The notes: generated by a model not told the origin, from the sequence alone. A DNA stretch of 64,000 nucleotides from Halanaerobiaceae bacterium (GCA_003553485.1 PWEJ01000112.1:39052-103051); one strand, 5' to 3'. Positions 9,222 through 18,637 are shown, counted from the first letter of the stretch. Numbers and translations are program-made.

Positions 9222-9298
9222 TGGAGCGGGAAACGGGATTCGAACCCGCGGCCCTCAGCTTGGAAGGCTGATGCTCTAGCCAGCTGAGCTACTCCCGC
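9222..9298 (-). tRNA. tRNA-Gly (TCC)
   Basis: Acceptor GCGGGAG/TTCCCGC with a G-U pair, anticodon loop CTTCCAA (anticodon TCC), encoded CCA. Confidence 0.94.
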
Positions 9299-9350
9299 CC
9301 AAAAATACTTTATACTACTCTACTGCTTATCTTATTAAATTAAAGAGAAA

Positions 9351-9427
9351 TGGTTGCGGGGGCCGGATTCGAACCGACGACCTTCAGGTTATGAGCCTGA
9401 TGAGCTACCAGACTGCTCCACCCCGCG
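9351..9427 (-). tRNA. Initiator tRNA-fMet (CAT)
   Basis: Begins CGCGGGG and has an unpaired C1-A72, the hallmark of the bacterial initiator. Anticodon loop CTCATAA with GC pairs above it; encoded CCA. Confidence 0.96.
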
Positions 9428-9435
9428 ACAATAAG

Positions 9436-9511
9436 TGGTGAGCCATGGAGGAATCGAACCTCCGACAACCTGATTAAAAGTCAGGTGCTCTACCAACTGA
9501 GCTAATGGCTC
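9436..9511 (-). tRNA. tRNA-Lys (TTT)
   Basis: Acceptor GAGCCAT/ATGGCTC, anticodon loop CTTTTAA (anticodon TTT), encoded CCA. Confidence 0.95.
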
Positions 9512-9517
9512 ATCTAT

Positions 9518-9592
9518 TGGCTGGGGCGGCAGGATTCGAACCTGCGCGTCCTGGGACCAAAACCCAGTGCCTTACCGCTTGGCTACACCCCA
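9518..9592 (-). tRNA. tRNA-Gln (TTG)
   Basis: Acceptor TGGGGTG with 3' strand CGCCCCA, anticodon loop TTTTGGT (anticodon TTG), encoded CCA. First tRNA after the 5S gene. Confidence 0.94.
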
Positions 9593-9603
9593 GCTTAATA
9601 AGG

Positions 9604-9720
9604 ATCCGGCGGCGACCTACTCTCCCACAAAGTCTCCTTTGCAGTACCATAGGCGCTGGAGGACTTAACTGCTGTGTTCGAAATGGGAACAGGTGTTGCC
9701 CCTCCGCTATTACCACCGGA
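9604..9720 (-). rRNA. rrf: 5S ribosomal RNA
   Basis: A 117-base gene starting TCCGGTGGTAATAGCGGAGG and ending GAGTAGGTCGCCGCCGGAT, with the conserved CCCATTTCGAACACAG loop region. The ends pair with each other. No 23S or 16S gene lies upstream: promoters begin about 20 bases before it, so this 5S heads its own tRNA operon. Confidence 0.95.
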
Positions 9721-9741
9721 AATTTATTAGCGACATTTTTT

Positions 9742-9770
9742 ATTATAACAGATAATAATATCTTTGTAAA
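9742..9770 (-). promoter_or_regulatory. 5S/tRNA operon promoter P2
   Basis: TTTACA (9770-9765), a 17-base spacer and TATAAT (9747-9742) on the minus strand, 22 bases before the 5S gene. Confidence 0.85.
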
Positions 9771-9885
9771 GATTTAATTTCAATTTGTTAGCCAGTAATC
9801 TATCTGCTAATTCATCTATCGAAAGCTGGATAAAAACTGAGCTATAAAGAAGCTGTTTCCCTCTATCTCAACTCCAGCATGATGT

Positions 9886-9914
9886 ATTATAGCAGATATT
9901 TTTTTGTTTGTAAA
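9886..9914 (-). promoter_or_regulatory. 5S/tRNA operon promoter P1
   Basis: TTTACA (9914-9909), a 17-base spacer and TATAAT (9891-9886). It shares TTTACAAA and the TCTG just before the -10 with P2, 144 bases downstream, so the two look like a duplicated rrn-type tandem promoter. Confidence 0.82.
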
Positions 9915-10030
9915 GGGTTTTGGCAAATTAATTTTATCTATCTTTCACCAGTTCAATTATCAGTAAATAAGCAATTTTATTTAAACTATTTATTAACCTC
10001 CGCTTTAGTCAGGGGCTAATATAACTAATC

Positions 10031-10089
10031 AAAACCCTGCTTTCTATCAGCTTAACTTTGTGAGGAGGCAAGACTGAAAGCAGGGTTTT
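10031..10089. repeat. 14-bp perfect inverted repeat with 31-base loop
   Basis: AAAACCCTGCTTTC (10031-10044) and its exact complement (10076-10089) flank a loop that contains TGAGGAGGCAAG on the plus strand. It lies in the roughly 480-base intergenic region between the 5S promoters and the divergent MarR gene, where no gene ends on either strand. Nothing else recognisable lies in 9915-10170. It may be a small structured RNA or a remnant terminator. Confidence 0.6.
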
Positions 10090-10174
10090 GTGGGGATGGC
10101 TTTATGGCTTTTAAATAAAACTTATCATTTGAATATTATTATACAGTCTTTTTACTACTTTTTCAAGGGTGAAT

Positions 10175-10203
10175 TTGTTTATTTGTTCTTTTTTCGTTAT
10201 AAT
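10175..10203 (+). promoter_or_regulatory. Possible promoter for the MarR gene
   Basis: TTGTTT, a 17-base spacer and TATAAT on the plus strand, about 100 bases upstream of the MarR start codon. Confidence 0.5.
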
Positions 10204-10304
10204 TGAATAAAGTTAATTATTTAATTTATACTGGTTCTCTTCATCAAGGATATACGGATATTAAGTCTTTTTGGCCACTTATACTATTTAAAAGAGGTGT
10301 AAAC

Positions 10305-10745
10305 ATGAAACAACATGATTTAGACATAGTTGTACGTAATCTTCAGGAAACCTTCCCTCCTTTAATCAAAAAAATCAATACTGGAGATTATATGCAAAAA
10401 TACAACCTGACTCCAACTCTTGCTCGTATTTTATTCACTTTAAAATATCATAACCGACAATCTTTATCAAAATTGGGTAAAAGGGTAGGATTAACAACTT
10501 CAAATTGTAGTAGAGCAGTAGAAAGATTATTCGAGCTGGACTACATAGAAAGAAATACCGATGAAAATGACAGAAGAAGAACTTTAATCACTCTATCGCA
10601 GGAAGGAGATAAATTAATCGCTGAATTAAGGAAATTATACTATCAACAGCTTAAAAAACATCTTTCTGAGTTATCTTCTGAGGATATAAAAAAATTAAAA
10701 GAATCCTCTGAACAGATCCATGCTATTTTATCTAAATTGCATTAG
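10305..10745 (+). CDS. MarR-family transcriptional regulator
   Basis: A 146-residue protein with a winged helix-turn-helix: LTPTLARILFTLKYH, LSKLGKRVGLTTSNCSRAVERL and the wing ERNTDENDRRRTLITLSQEG. MarR proteins are dimeric regulators, often responding to small aromatic ligands or redox state; the target here is unknown. The start chosen is ATG 10305, preceded by AAAGAGGTG at a good distance. An upstream in-frame start (10203) would add 34 residues that do not look like this family and would overlap the -10 element. The gene stands alone between the 5S promoters and a bidirectional terminator. Confidence 0.85.
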   Translation: MKQHDLDIVVRNLQETFPPLIKKINTGDYMQKYNLTPTLARILFTLKYHNRQSLSKLGKRVGLTTSNCSRAVERLFELDYIERNTDENDRRRTLITLSQEGDKLIAELRKLYYQQLKKHLSELSSEDIKKLKESSEQIHAILSKLH

Positions 10746-10772
10746 TTTGAGTTTGATATTTTCTATCCAGTT

Positions 10773-10806
10773 AAAAAACCCGGCTTTAATTTAGCCGGGT
10801 TTTTTT
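10773..10806. terminator. Bidirectional rho-independent terminator
   Basis: AAAAAACCCGGCT, a short loop and AGCCGGGTTTTTT form a symmetric GC-rich stem with A/T tails. It serves the MarR gene (plus) and dacF (minus). Confidence 0.9.
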
Positions 10807-10829
10807 GATCTTATTTTTCTCTTATCTCT

Positions 10830-11972
10830 TTAGAAAGGCAACAAGTTTCTAAACCAGCGGAAAAGGCGGCGGAAAATTCCAGCCCTTTCAATATCTTCTG
10901 CTGCTATAATATCAGCTCTTTGCCTTATTTCATCTCTTTCTTTAACTACCACCTCTCCTATTTTTTCTTCAGCTAAAATAGGAAACTCCAACTCATTATC
11001 AAGGCTTATTGCTGTAGTTAACTCTACCTCTTCAGCCCGGGGCAGAATAATTTTTAGATTTTCAGCCAAAAGGCCCTGCACTGATTGCTTTTTGCTCTCA
11101 GGAATAAAGATCCCTTCAAGGGTATCTCCTTTAGCAAATATTTTTTCCTGCCGATAATGATCAAAACCATAATCCAGCAATTTAGTCGTTAACCTTTGCC
11201 GCTCTTGCTGATTCTCAGCGCCTAAAACTACTGATATCAATCTCATTCCATCTCTTTTTGCTGTTGCCGACAGGTTAAAACCGGCCTCCCGGGTATATCC
11301 TGTCTTTAAACCATCCATCCCTGTATAATTAAAGGCTAAATGATTGGTATTAGTTAACATAGCCTGCCTGTCTGGCAGGTCGAGGTACTTAAGCCAGGTC
11401 TGCCCCCAATCCAATACTTCCTGATATTTAACTAATTCTCTGGACATCTTGCTAATATCACGAGCAGTGGAATAATGATCAGAGTCTGGAAGGCCAGTGG
11501 CATTGGCAAAATTAGTATTCTCCATCCCCAGCTCTTGAGCCCGCTCATTCATCATATCTATAAAGGCATCATAATCTCCACCAATTTTTTCTGCCAGAGC
11601 ATAGCTAGCATCATTGGCTGAGGCAATAATAATTGCTTTAAGTAACTCTCTTACCTTCAGGCTATCACCTGAAGCTAAATAAATCTGCGAACCACCCATG
11701 CCCGATGCTGCACTGCTTACGGTGACCTGGTCATCAAGAGATAGTTCGCCAGCTTCAATAGCCTCCATTGCTAAAAGAGAAGTCATTATTTTAGTTATAC
11801 TTGCTGGAGGCAGCTTTTTATCAATATTATTTTCATAAAGTATTTCTCCAGTATGACTATCAAGCAAAATAACAGGACGATTATTTTCAATTTCTAACCC
11901 CTTTACAGGGCTAGCAGTGATGGGGAGCAATATTAGCAGTATAATGATAAAAACAAAACCTTTAGACCGCAT
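10830..11972 (-). CDS. dacF: D-alanyl-D-alanine carboxypeptidase (DacF/PBP5 type)
   Basis: A 380-residue secreted serine carboxypeptidase. Residues 1-25 are a signal peptide. The three penicillin-binding motifs are S58-I-T-K61, S118-A-N120 and K223-T-G225, followed by the C-terminal PBP5-type beta domain (about 280-365) and a basic amphipathic tail (RRLFRWFRNLLPF) that would anchor the enzyme at the outer face of the membrane. It trims D-Ala from peptidoglycan stem peptides. It starts immediately after mazG ends and lies in the same minus-strand series. Confidence 0.92.
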   Translation of the reverse strand: MRSKGFVFIIILLILLPITASPVKGLEIENNRPVILLDSHTGEILYENNIDKKLPPASITKIMTSLLAMEAIEAGELSLDDQVTVSSAASGMGGSQIYLASGDSLKVRELLKAIIIASANDASYALAEKIGGDYDAFIDMMNERAQELGMENTNFANATGLPDSDHYSTARDISKMSRELVKYQEVLDWGQTWLKYLDLPDRQAMLTNTNHLAFNYTGMDGLKTGYTREAGFNLSATAKRDGMRLISVVLGAENQQERQRLTTKLLDYGFDHYRQEKIFAKGDTLEGIFIPESKKQSVQGLLAENLKIILPRAEEVELTTAISLDNELEFPILAEEKIGEVVVKERDEIRQRADIIAAEDIERAGIFRRLFRWFRNLLPF

Positions 11973-12806
11973 TTACTGCTCACCTTCTTTAGCTGTTTTT
12001 GCTTCTTCCCAGAGAGCATCAAGTTCTGTTAAAGACATAGCAGATAGGTTTTTGGCCTGGTCTAAAGCTGTTTCTTCAATAAAGGAAAATCTATCCTTAA
12101 ATCTTTTTATGGTTCCCAGAAGTGCTACCTCGGGATTGACCTCTAGAAATCGGCTTAAATTTACCACCGCAAAAAGCAAATCCCCTATTTCTGCAGCCAC
12201 CTCTTCCTGGTCCTCCTTAGCCGCTGCCTCTTCTACTTCAGCTAATTCTTCTTTTACCTTCTCAAAAACAGGAGAAATGTCATCCCAGTCAAAGCCAACC
12301 TCTGCAGCTAATTCCTGGACTTCATGGGATTGTAAAAGAGCCGGCAAATTTTGCTGACAGTCAGAAAAAACAGAGCCGGAATTAGCGCATTTATTGTCAG
12401 CTGATTTATTAGCAGTTGAATTTTTCTCTGACTCTTTGATTTTCTGCCAGGTGAGCTTCACCTCAGCCGGGGTATCGGCTAATTCTTCTCCAAAAACATG
12501 AGGATGACGGCGTATTAACTTTTCTATTAAATTATTTATGATATCTGCCAGATCAAAATCTCCCTTTTCCTCAGCAATCTGAGCTTGGAAGACCACCTGT
12601 AATAAAAGATCTCCCAACTCTTCTTTTATTAATCTTTTTTCCTCAGTATTTATTGCTTCAATAACTTCATAGGCTTCTTCTAATATATAGGGACATAAAG
12701 ATTTATGGGTCTGCTCTCTATCCCAGGGGCAACCTTCTTCGGAGCGAAGTAGGGTCATTATCTGATGTAGTTTTATTATTTCTTTGCTTAAGAGTCCTTC
12801 ATCCAT
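11973..12806 (-). CDS. mazG: Nucleoside triphosphate pyrophosphohydrolase MazG
   Basis: A 277-residue protein with two tandem MazG domains. The N-terminal domain contains CPWDREQTHKSLCPYILEE and EELGDLLLQVVFQAQIAEE; the C-terminal domain repeats the pattern with EEVAAEIGDLLFAVVNLSR. The EExxE and ExxD residues that bind magnesium are present in both. It hydrolyses (d)NTPs to monophosphates and can lower ppGpp. It lies between spoVB and dacF. About 30 residues near 130-155 form a Ser/Asn-rich linker between the two domains. Confidence 0.92.
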   Translation of the reverse strand: MDEGLLSKEIIKLHQIMTLLRSEEGCPWDREQTHKSLCPYILEEAYEVIEAINTEEKRLIKEELGDLLLQVVFQAQIAEEKGDFDLADIINNLIEKLIRRHPHVFGEELADTPAEVKLTWQKIKESEKNSTANKSADNKCANSGSVFSDCQQNLPALLQSHEVQELAAEVGFDWDDISPVFEKVKEELAEVEEAAAKEDQEEVAAEIGDLLFAVVNLSRFLEVNPEVALLGTIKRFKDRFSFIEETALDQAKNLSAMSLTELDALWEEAKTAKEGEQ

Positions 12807-12812
12807 GATTTA

Positions 12813-14453
12813 TTATAAAACACCCCAATCCTGTAATTTTCTGGCTAAATTAGAGCCAATTCCAGGAATCAATTTAACCTCCTGAACCCCAATTTCACCT
12901 GAGTACAACAACATCAAGCTATATACCATGATACCAAAAGCCACTGCTCCAAGCAAACTGAAAAAACTGGAATATTTAATAATATTTGCTGTCAGGTAAA
13001 GCATCAGGGGGTGGAAAAGATAAACCAATAATCCCATGATAAGTGCTGATAGCGCTGGATAGATAATCTGTCCCTTAGCAGCCACAAGAATTCCGCTCAA
13101 TTTTTTAACCTGAATGATATTTAAGACTGCTGCTATAGCAAAGCCAATCACCGTACCCACGGCAGCCCCGTGGATATTAAAAAGAGGCATCCCCGTCAAG
13201 GTAAAATTTATGACTGCATTAACTATAGCTCCAAGGAATAAATTTTTAGCAGGCAAATCAGTCCGCCCTATCCCCTGTAAAACCGCAGAAGAGGTCTGCT
13301 GCAGGGTTATAAAAACCACTCCAAAGGCAGAAATCTTTAAGATGCTGGCAGCCTGAGGCTCAGCAAAAATCACTTCAGTAAGAGGTTCAGCTAAAACCAG
13401 CAATCCAATAGCAGCCGGCAGGCCTAACATAACAGTCAATCTCAAAGCAGTGGAGATCCTTTCTTTTATCATATATTCATCTTCGCGGGCAAAGGCCTCA
13501 GAAATTGCAGGAACTAAGCTGGTGGCCATGGAGACAGTTATAATAGTGGGAAATTGAACTAAAGGCATAACCACTGTGGTAAATTGACCGTAAAGAGTAG
13601 TTGCTCTTTCCATGACAAAACCTGCCGCCTGCAATCTTTGAGGTACAAAAATCCAATCTACAAAACTCATCAAAGGCATTACTAAAGCCCCTAAAGTTAT
13701 TGGAAAACCCAGACTAAAAAACTCCTGCAATACTTTTTTTGTCTTTAAGTTAGAAATGGTAGTATCCTGGGAAAGAAAAATAAAAATATCATCTTTTCTC
13801 TTATAATATATATAGACCACCAATATAAGTCCGGCAATAGCACCTGTAAAGGCACCAAAGGAAGCTCCGGCAGCTGCGTATCTTAAACCCATGGGCAGCA
13901 GCAGATAAGCCAGTAAGATCATGGTAACTGTTCTTACGAATTGTTCAATTATTTGGGAAAAGGCTGTGGGCTTCATGTCCTGCAGTCCCTGAAAAAAGCC
14001 TCTAAAACTTGCCATCACTGAAACCACAAAAATAGCCGGAGATATCGCCAGCAAAGCATAATAGGCCCTGGGATCTAATTGTAATAAAGAAATAATTGGC
14101 CTGGCTAATAATGCCATGGTTATGGACGCCAGTAGACCAATTACTACACTTAAAATTCTGGCCAGAGCAAATATTCGATAGGCATCTTTTCTTTCTTCCT
14201 TGGCAATCCTCTCTGAAATCATCTTGGCAAGTGTTACCGGTATGCCTGACCTGGAGACCACCAGCATTATTGTATAGAGAGGGTAGGCCATCTGGTAAAG
14301 ACCCATTCCCTCTGCTCCAATTAAACGGATTAATACTACTCTATAGCCCAACCCCATAAAACGAGAAAGTATGCCTGCTATACTTAATATAGCAGCCCCC
14401 AGGACAAAATGTTGAGAATTCCCTTCGGAGGTGTTATCGAGATTACTATCCAT
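12813..14453 (-). CDS. SpoVB/MurJ-like MOP-family flippase
   Basis: A polytopic membrane protein of about 546 residues with roughly 14 hydrophobic segments. The N-terminal part (SIAGILSRFMGLGYRVVLIR, GAEGMGLYQMAYPLY) matches the stage V sporulation protein B / polysaccharide flippase family, which moves lipid-linked envelope precursors across the membrane. I chose ATG 14453, which overlaps the end of mfd by 8 bases (ATGGATAG); a longer reading from 14498 would overlap mfd by 53 bases. It lies between mfd and mazG, the usual Firmicute order. Confidence 0.88.
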   Translation of the reverse strand: MDSNLDNTSEGNSQHFVLGAAILSIAGILSRFMGLGYRVVLIRLIGAEGMGLYQMAYPLYTIMLVVSRSGIPVTLAKMISERIAKEERKDAYRIFALARILSVVIGLLASITMALLARPIISLLQLDPRAYYALLAISPAIFVVSVMASFRGFFQGLQDMKPTAFSQIIEQFVRTVTMILLAYLLLPMGLRYAAAGASFGAFTGAIAGLILVVYIYYKRKDDIFIFLSQDTTISNLKTKKVLQEFFSLGFPITLGALVMPLMSFVDWIFVPQRLQAAGFVMERATTLYGQFTTVVMPLVQFPTIITVSMATSLVPAISEAFAREDEYMIKERISTALRLTVMLGLPAAIGLLVLAEPLTEVIFAEPQAASILKISAFGVVFITLQQTSSAVLQGIGRTDLPAKNLFLGAIVNAVINFTLTGMPLFNIHGAAVGTVIGFAIAAVLNIIQVKKLSGILVAAKGQIIYPALSALIMGLLVYLFHPLMLYLTANIIKYSSFFSLLGAVAFGIMVYSLMLLYSGEIGVQEVKLIPGIGSNLARKLQDWGVL

Positions 14454-17400
14454 CCTCAGCACCAACTTTATCAGGAAGATTTTGAGCTCTTTCCTCATTA
14501 AATTCCAGCAGAGAGTCCAGGACTTTTAATAATAGTTGATTATGATTAGTTTTAGAAGATTTTCTGATGCTAATTTTTGGTTTATCAGCTGACCTGATTT
14601 TGATCTCCCTTTGATATTCACGGGCTAATTTCATAATAGCCTGACCATCAACACTATTCTTGCTGGCAAACAAACAGCTCACCAGATTTTTATCTTCTTT
14701 TACTTCAATAATTTTTAATTTCTCAGCCCTTACCTTAACTTTGCTTATTATCAGTAAATTCCTAACTTTTTCCGGTAATTCTCCATATCTATCCCGTAAT
14801 TCTTGAGAAATATCTTCTAATTTTGCATCAGAATTGGCAGCCATTATCCGCTGATAAAGGTCAATCTTTTGCCTGGAATCTGCAATATAATCATCTGGAA
14901 TATAGGCATCCAATTGTAGTTTTATCTCGGATTCAACCGCTTCTTCTTCTTTCTCTCCCTTCAACTCTTCCATGGCCTGTTCTAAAAGTTTACAGTAAAG
15001 AGAATAACCAACACTGGCTATGTGACCATGCTGCTCTGGCCCTAAAATATTACCTGCACCCCTTATTTCCATATCTCTCATGGCAATTTTAAAGCCGGAA
15101 CCCAGACTGCTAAATTCTTTGATGGCCTCCAGTCTTTTCTCAGCAACTTCCGATAAAATTTTATCTTCTTTGTACATTAAATAGGCATAGGCCACTCTAT
15201 TGGTCCGCCCTACTCTTCCCCGTAATTGATAAAGCTGAGCCAGGCCTAATCTTTCAGCTCGATTTATTATAATGGAATTTACATTGGCTATATCAAGACC
15301 ATTCTCTATAATAGTGGTGCAGACTAAAACATCATATTCCTGCTCATAAAAGTCCAGCATAATTTTTTCCAGTTTTCTTTCCCTCATCTGCCCGTGAGCC
15401 ACGGCTATTCTAACTTCAGGAACCAACTCCTTGATCATTGACGCCTGTTTATCTATATCCTCAACTCTATTATGGACATAATAAGTCTGACCATCTCTGG
15501 CCATTTCTCTTCTAATGGCATCCCGGATGGTCTCTTCACTGAATTTTTTAACATAAGTTCTAATAGGATAACGGTTTTCAGGTGGAGTCTCGATAACGCT
15601 CATATCCCTAACTCCCACCAGAGCCATGTGCAGGGTGCGAGGTATGGGAGTGGCTGTTAAGGTCAAAACATCGACCTTCTTCTTTAAGTTTTTTAATTTC
15701 TCTTTATGAGCTACCCCAAAGCGCTGTTCCTCATCTATTATCAAAAGGCCCAAATCATTGAAATTAATATCAGAAGAAAAGAGACGATGGGTGCCGATAA
15801 TAATATCAATACGCCCTGAAGCTAATTGTTCTTTTATACTCTTTTGTTCTGAGGGACTGCGAAAACGGCTGATCATCCCCACTTTCAGGGGGTAATCAGC
15901 TAACCTTTCTCTAAAGGTATTATAATGTTGTTGAGCTAAAATGGTAGTGGGGACCAACATAGCTGTCTGTTTACCATCCATGGCTGCTTTAAAAGCTGCT
16001 CTAATAGCAACCTCAGTCTTTCCATAGCCTACATCACCACAGAGTAACCGGTCCATGGGGTTGGAGCTTTCCATATCTTCTTTTACTTCTTCAATGGCTT
16101 TTTGCTGATCTGGAGTCTCCTCATAGGGAAATTCATCTTCAAACTCCTGCTGCCAGACTGTATCTTCCGAGAAAGAATAGCCCTGAATGGCTTCCCGGGA
16201 GGCATATAATTCTATCAAGTTAATAGCCAGCTCTTTTACAGACTCTTTAACCCTTTGTTTTACTTTCTGCCATTCACTACCACCTAGACGATATAACTTA
16301 GGCTGCTGGCTTTCCCCACCAATATATTTTTGCACTAAATTGATCTGGTCTGTGGGTACATATAATTTATCATCATCAGCATACTCCAAGAGGAGATAAT
16401 CCTGATGCTGACCCTGAATTTCTAAGGTTTTTATGCCCAGGTATTTACCAATACCATGATTTTCATGAACTACATAACTGCCTGGAGTCAGCTCCGTAAA
16501 GGATGATATTTCTTCACTTTCTTCTAATTCAACCAGTTTACGCTTTTTCCGTTTTTTCTGACCTAAAATTTCTTTTTCCGTAAAGAGAGCTAGCTTAAAA
16601 TCCTCTAAAATAAAACCCTGGTCCAGGGTCTCTACTCCAGCAAAAATACCAGACTGGTCAATTTTTACTTCGGTCGCTTTATTTATATTGAGTTCCTTGC
16701 TGAGATGGTCAGCCACCCGGATCATCTTATTCTCCGAACTAAAGGTCAATAGTACAGTGAGATTTTGTTCTCGTAACTCCTTTATTCTATCAGTTAAGAG
16801 ATCAAAACGGGCATGATAGGGCTCTAAAGCCTGACCGGTAAAAGTTAAATCAATTTCCGTCTCCGGGCCAGTATGAGAGAGAAATTCAATATTATAATTT
16901 GAATAAATTTCACTTTCTAATTCTGCCGGAGGGAGAAAGTTATCCAGATAATATGATAAGACTTCTCCTTTCTCTAGCAGTTTTTTATACATATCAGAAA
17001 TTTCCTGAAAACTGCGTTGATAAGAGGGAAAAATCTTATCCGGGTTAGCTAGCAGCAAAACGGATTGGCGGGGGAAGTATGAAAATACAGTAGCTAGATT
17101 GTTATAAAAAAAGGGAAGGTACTCCTGTAGAACATCGACTTTTTTATTCTCTAAACCCTCATGCATTAATTGCTGATGCTTTTCCTCACTTCTTTGCGCA
17201 GCTTCTTCTTTACCCTGGGAAAATAAATCATTCTGATGTTTTTCCCAGGCAGCAGCCACAGCTTTACTGCGACCGGAAAAATCTTCTGGCAATAAAAATT
17301 CTCGGGCAGGAATTAAAAAAGCTGAATTACAATTCTCGATAGAGCGCTGGTCCTCAATTCTGAATTTTCGAATTGAGTCAACTTCATCTCCGAAAAATTC

Positions 17401-17973
17401 TATGCGGTAAGGATGCTCTGCATCAGGCGGAAAAACATCTAATATTCCTCCTCGAAGACTAAAATCCCCTCTTTTAGCTACCATGGACTCACGATTATAA
17501 CCGCTTTCAAGCAGGGCAGTTGTTAATTCTGCAAAACTATAAGTTTTCCCTAACTTAATATTTTGGCTTAAATCCTGCCAGCGCCAGACTGGAGGGAGAT
17601 ATTGCATTAGCGACTGCACGGGCATAATATATATGCCCTCTACTTCTCTTTTAAGATCTGCCAAGACCTTGATCCGTTGAATTTCTTTGTTGCGATCCAG
17701 CGGTATTTCTTCATGAGGATATACATCCTGCTGGGGCAAAATACTTATAGCATCTTCAGAGACAAGCCTAACTAAATCTTCATAAAGAGTCTCAGCCTGA
17801 TATTCATCAGCAGTAATAAGTATTAAGACCTCATCGATTTGCTGCTGTAAAAGAGACAATACCAGAGATAAGCGAGAACCTCGCAGACCTGAAATCCTCA
17901 TTTTTTCTCTTTTGCGCAGAGCTTTTGTAAGTTGAGATATCTTTTTATTATCTTTATCTAAATAGACCTTCAT
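14446..17973 (-). CDS. mfd: Transcription-repair coupling factor Mfd
   Basis: An 1175-residue protein, full length for Mfd. The N-terminal UvrB-like region includes GYNRESMVAKRGDFSLRGGI; the RNA polymerase-interacting domain includes ELTPGSYVVHENHGIGKYLG; the RecG-like translocase has Walker A CGDVGYGKTEVA, the DEEQ box (IIDEEQRFGV) and motif III TLTATPIPRT; and a C-terminal TRCF domain follows. It removes stalled RNA polymerase from lesions and recruits UvrA. It sits between pth and spoVB and is probably cotranscribed with both. Confidence 0.96.
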   Translation of the reverse strand: MKVYLDKDNKKISQLTKALRKREKMRISGLRGSRLSLVLSLLQQQIDEVLILITADEYQAETLYEDLVRLVSEDAISILPQQDVYPHEEIPLDRNKEIQRIKVLADLKREVEGIYIMPVQSLMQYLPPVWRWQDLSQNIKLGKTYSFAELTTALLESGYNRESMVAKRGDFSLRGGILDVFPPDAEHPYRIEFFGDEVDSIRKFRIEDQRSIENCNSAFLIPAREFLLPEDFSGRSKAVAAAWEKHQNDLFSQGKEEAAQRSEEKHQQLMHEGLENKKVDVLQEYLPFFYNNLATVFSYFPRQSVLLLANPDKIFPSYQRSFQEISDMYKKLLEKGEVLSYYLDNFLPPAELESEIYSNYNIEFLSHTGPETEIDLTFTGQALEPYHARFDLLTDRIKELREQNLTVLLTFSSENKMIRVADHLSKELNINKATEVKIDQSGIFAGVETLDQGFILEDFKLALFTEKEILGQKKRKKRKLVELEESEEISSFTELTPGSYVVHENHGIGKYLGIKTLEIQGQHQDYLLLEYADDDKLYVPTDQINLVQKYIGGESQQPKLYRLGGSEWQKVKQRVKESVKELAINLIELYASREAIQGYSFSEDTVWQQEFEDEFPYEETPDQQKAIEEVKEDMESSNPMDRLLCGDVGYGKTEVAIRAAFKAAMDGKQTAMLVPTTILAQQHYNTFRERLADYPLKVGMISRFRSPSEQKSIKEQLASGRIDIIIGTHRLFSSDINFNDLGLLIIDEEQRFGVAHKEKLKNLKKKVDVLTLTATPIPRTLHMALVGVRDMSVIETPPENRYPIRTYVKKFSEETIRDAIRREMARDGQTYYVHNRVEDIDKQASMIKELVPEVRIAVAHGQMRERKLEKIMLDFYEQEYDVLVCTTIIENGLDIANVNSIIINRAERLGLAQLYQLRGRVGRTNRVAYAYLMYKEDKILSEVAEKRLEAIKEFSSLGSGFKIAMRDMEIRGAGNILGPEQHGHIASVGYSLYCKLLEQAMEELKGEKEEEAVESEIKLQLDAYIPDDYIADSRQKIDLYQRIMAANSDAKLEDISQELRDRYGELPEKVRNLLIISKVKVRAEKLKIIEVKEDKNLVSCLFASKNSVDGQAIMKLAREYQREIKIRSADKPKISIRKSSKTNHNQLLLKVLDSLLEFNEERAQNLPDKVGAEDG

Positions 17974-18044
17974 TAGAGAACCTCCAACACTCTTTGATTG
18001 ACAGCAGATCTTATAATATAAAACAGGGGTCGTTTCTAGTAAAC

Positions 18045-18602
18045 TTAATTAAATTTATTCATCGTTGCCTTTGGGCCCTTCTCAAGATAAACTTCCACAG
18101 CCCGAGCTGCCTCTTTTAAACTCGATTCTATGATTTCCTTCTCCTCTGAGCTAAATTCTTCTAGAACATACCCAGAAGCATCTATTCCTGGCAAAGGATT
18201 GCCAATACCAATACGCAATCTGGCAAATTCATCAGTCCCTAAATTATCAATAATTGATTTCATGCCATTGTGTCCACCGCTACTGCCTGATAAACGCAGT
18301 CGCAGTTGACCCAGTTCTAAATTTAAATCATCATAGATAAGCAAAAGGTCAGCTTCGCTTAAATTATGTTCCCGTAATAAACAGCTTACTGCCCTACCAC
18401 TGCGATTCATGAAGGTTAGAGGCTGAGCTAAAATTATCTCTTTTTGAGCAATGCTGCCTTGACTTATCAGGGCTCGACAGCAATCCTCTGGTTTAGCAAA
18501 GTTATTTCTTTTAGCTAAAATCTTTATCACTTTAAAACCCACATTATGTCTGGTATTGGCATATTTCCGGCCTGGATTGCCTAAACCAACAATTAATTTC
18601 AT
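18045..18602 (-). CDS. pth: Peptidyl-tRNA hydrolase
   Basis: A 185-residue enzyme with the family motifs IVGLGNPGRKYANTRHNVGF (catalytic His in TRHNVGF), LTFMNRSG, IYDDLNLELG (catalytic Asp) and SGGHNGMKSI. It releases tRNA from peptidyl-tRNAs that dropped off the ribosome. ATG 18602 is chosen because GGTGGTG precedes it and the family starts at MKLIVGLGNPG; a start at 18617 would add five residues. Lies between rplY and mfd. Confidence 0.94.
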   Translation of the reverse strand: MKLIVGLGNPGRKYANTRHNVGFKVIKILAKRNNFAKPEDCCRALISQGSIAQKEIILAQPLTFMNRSGRAVSCLLREHNLSEADLLLIYDDLNLELGQLRLRLSGSSGGHNGMKSIIDNLGTDEFARLRIGIGNPLPGIDASGYVLEEFSSEEKEIIESSLKEAARAVEVYLEKGPKATMNKFN

Positions 18603-18637
18603 CTTAATCACCACCAAAACCGGTTAAATAACAGGTA

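Noticed and set aside
9505..9777. Open frames across the tRNA-Gln and 5S genes
   Set aside because: They run through structured RNA genes that are clearly identified; no protein-coding signal.
12813..12870. Helix-hairpin-helix at the SpoVB C-terminus (IPGIGSNLARKL)
   Set aside because: Related flippases have a similar short basic tail after the last helix; the resemblance to HhH is superficial.
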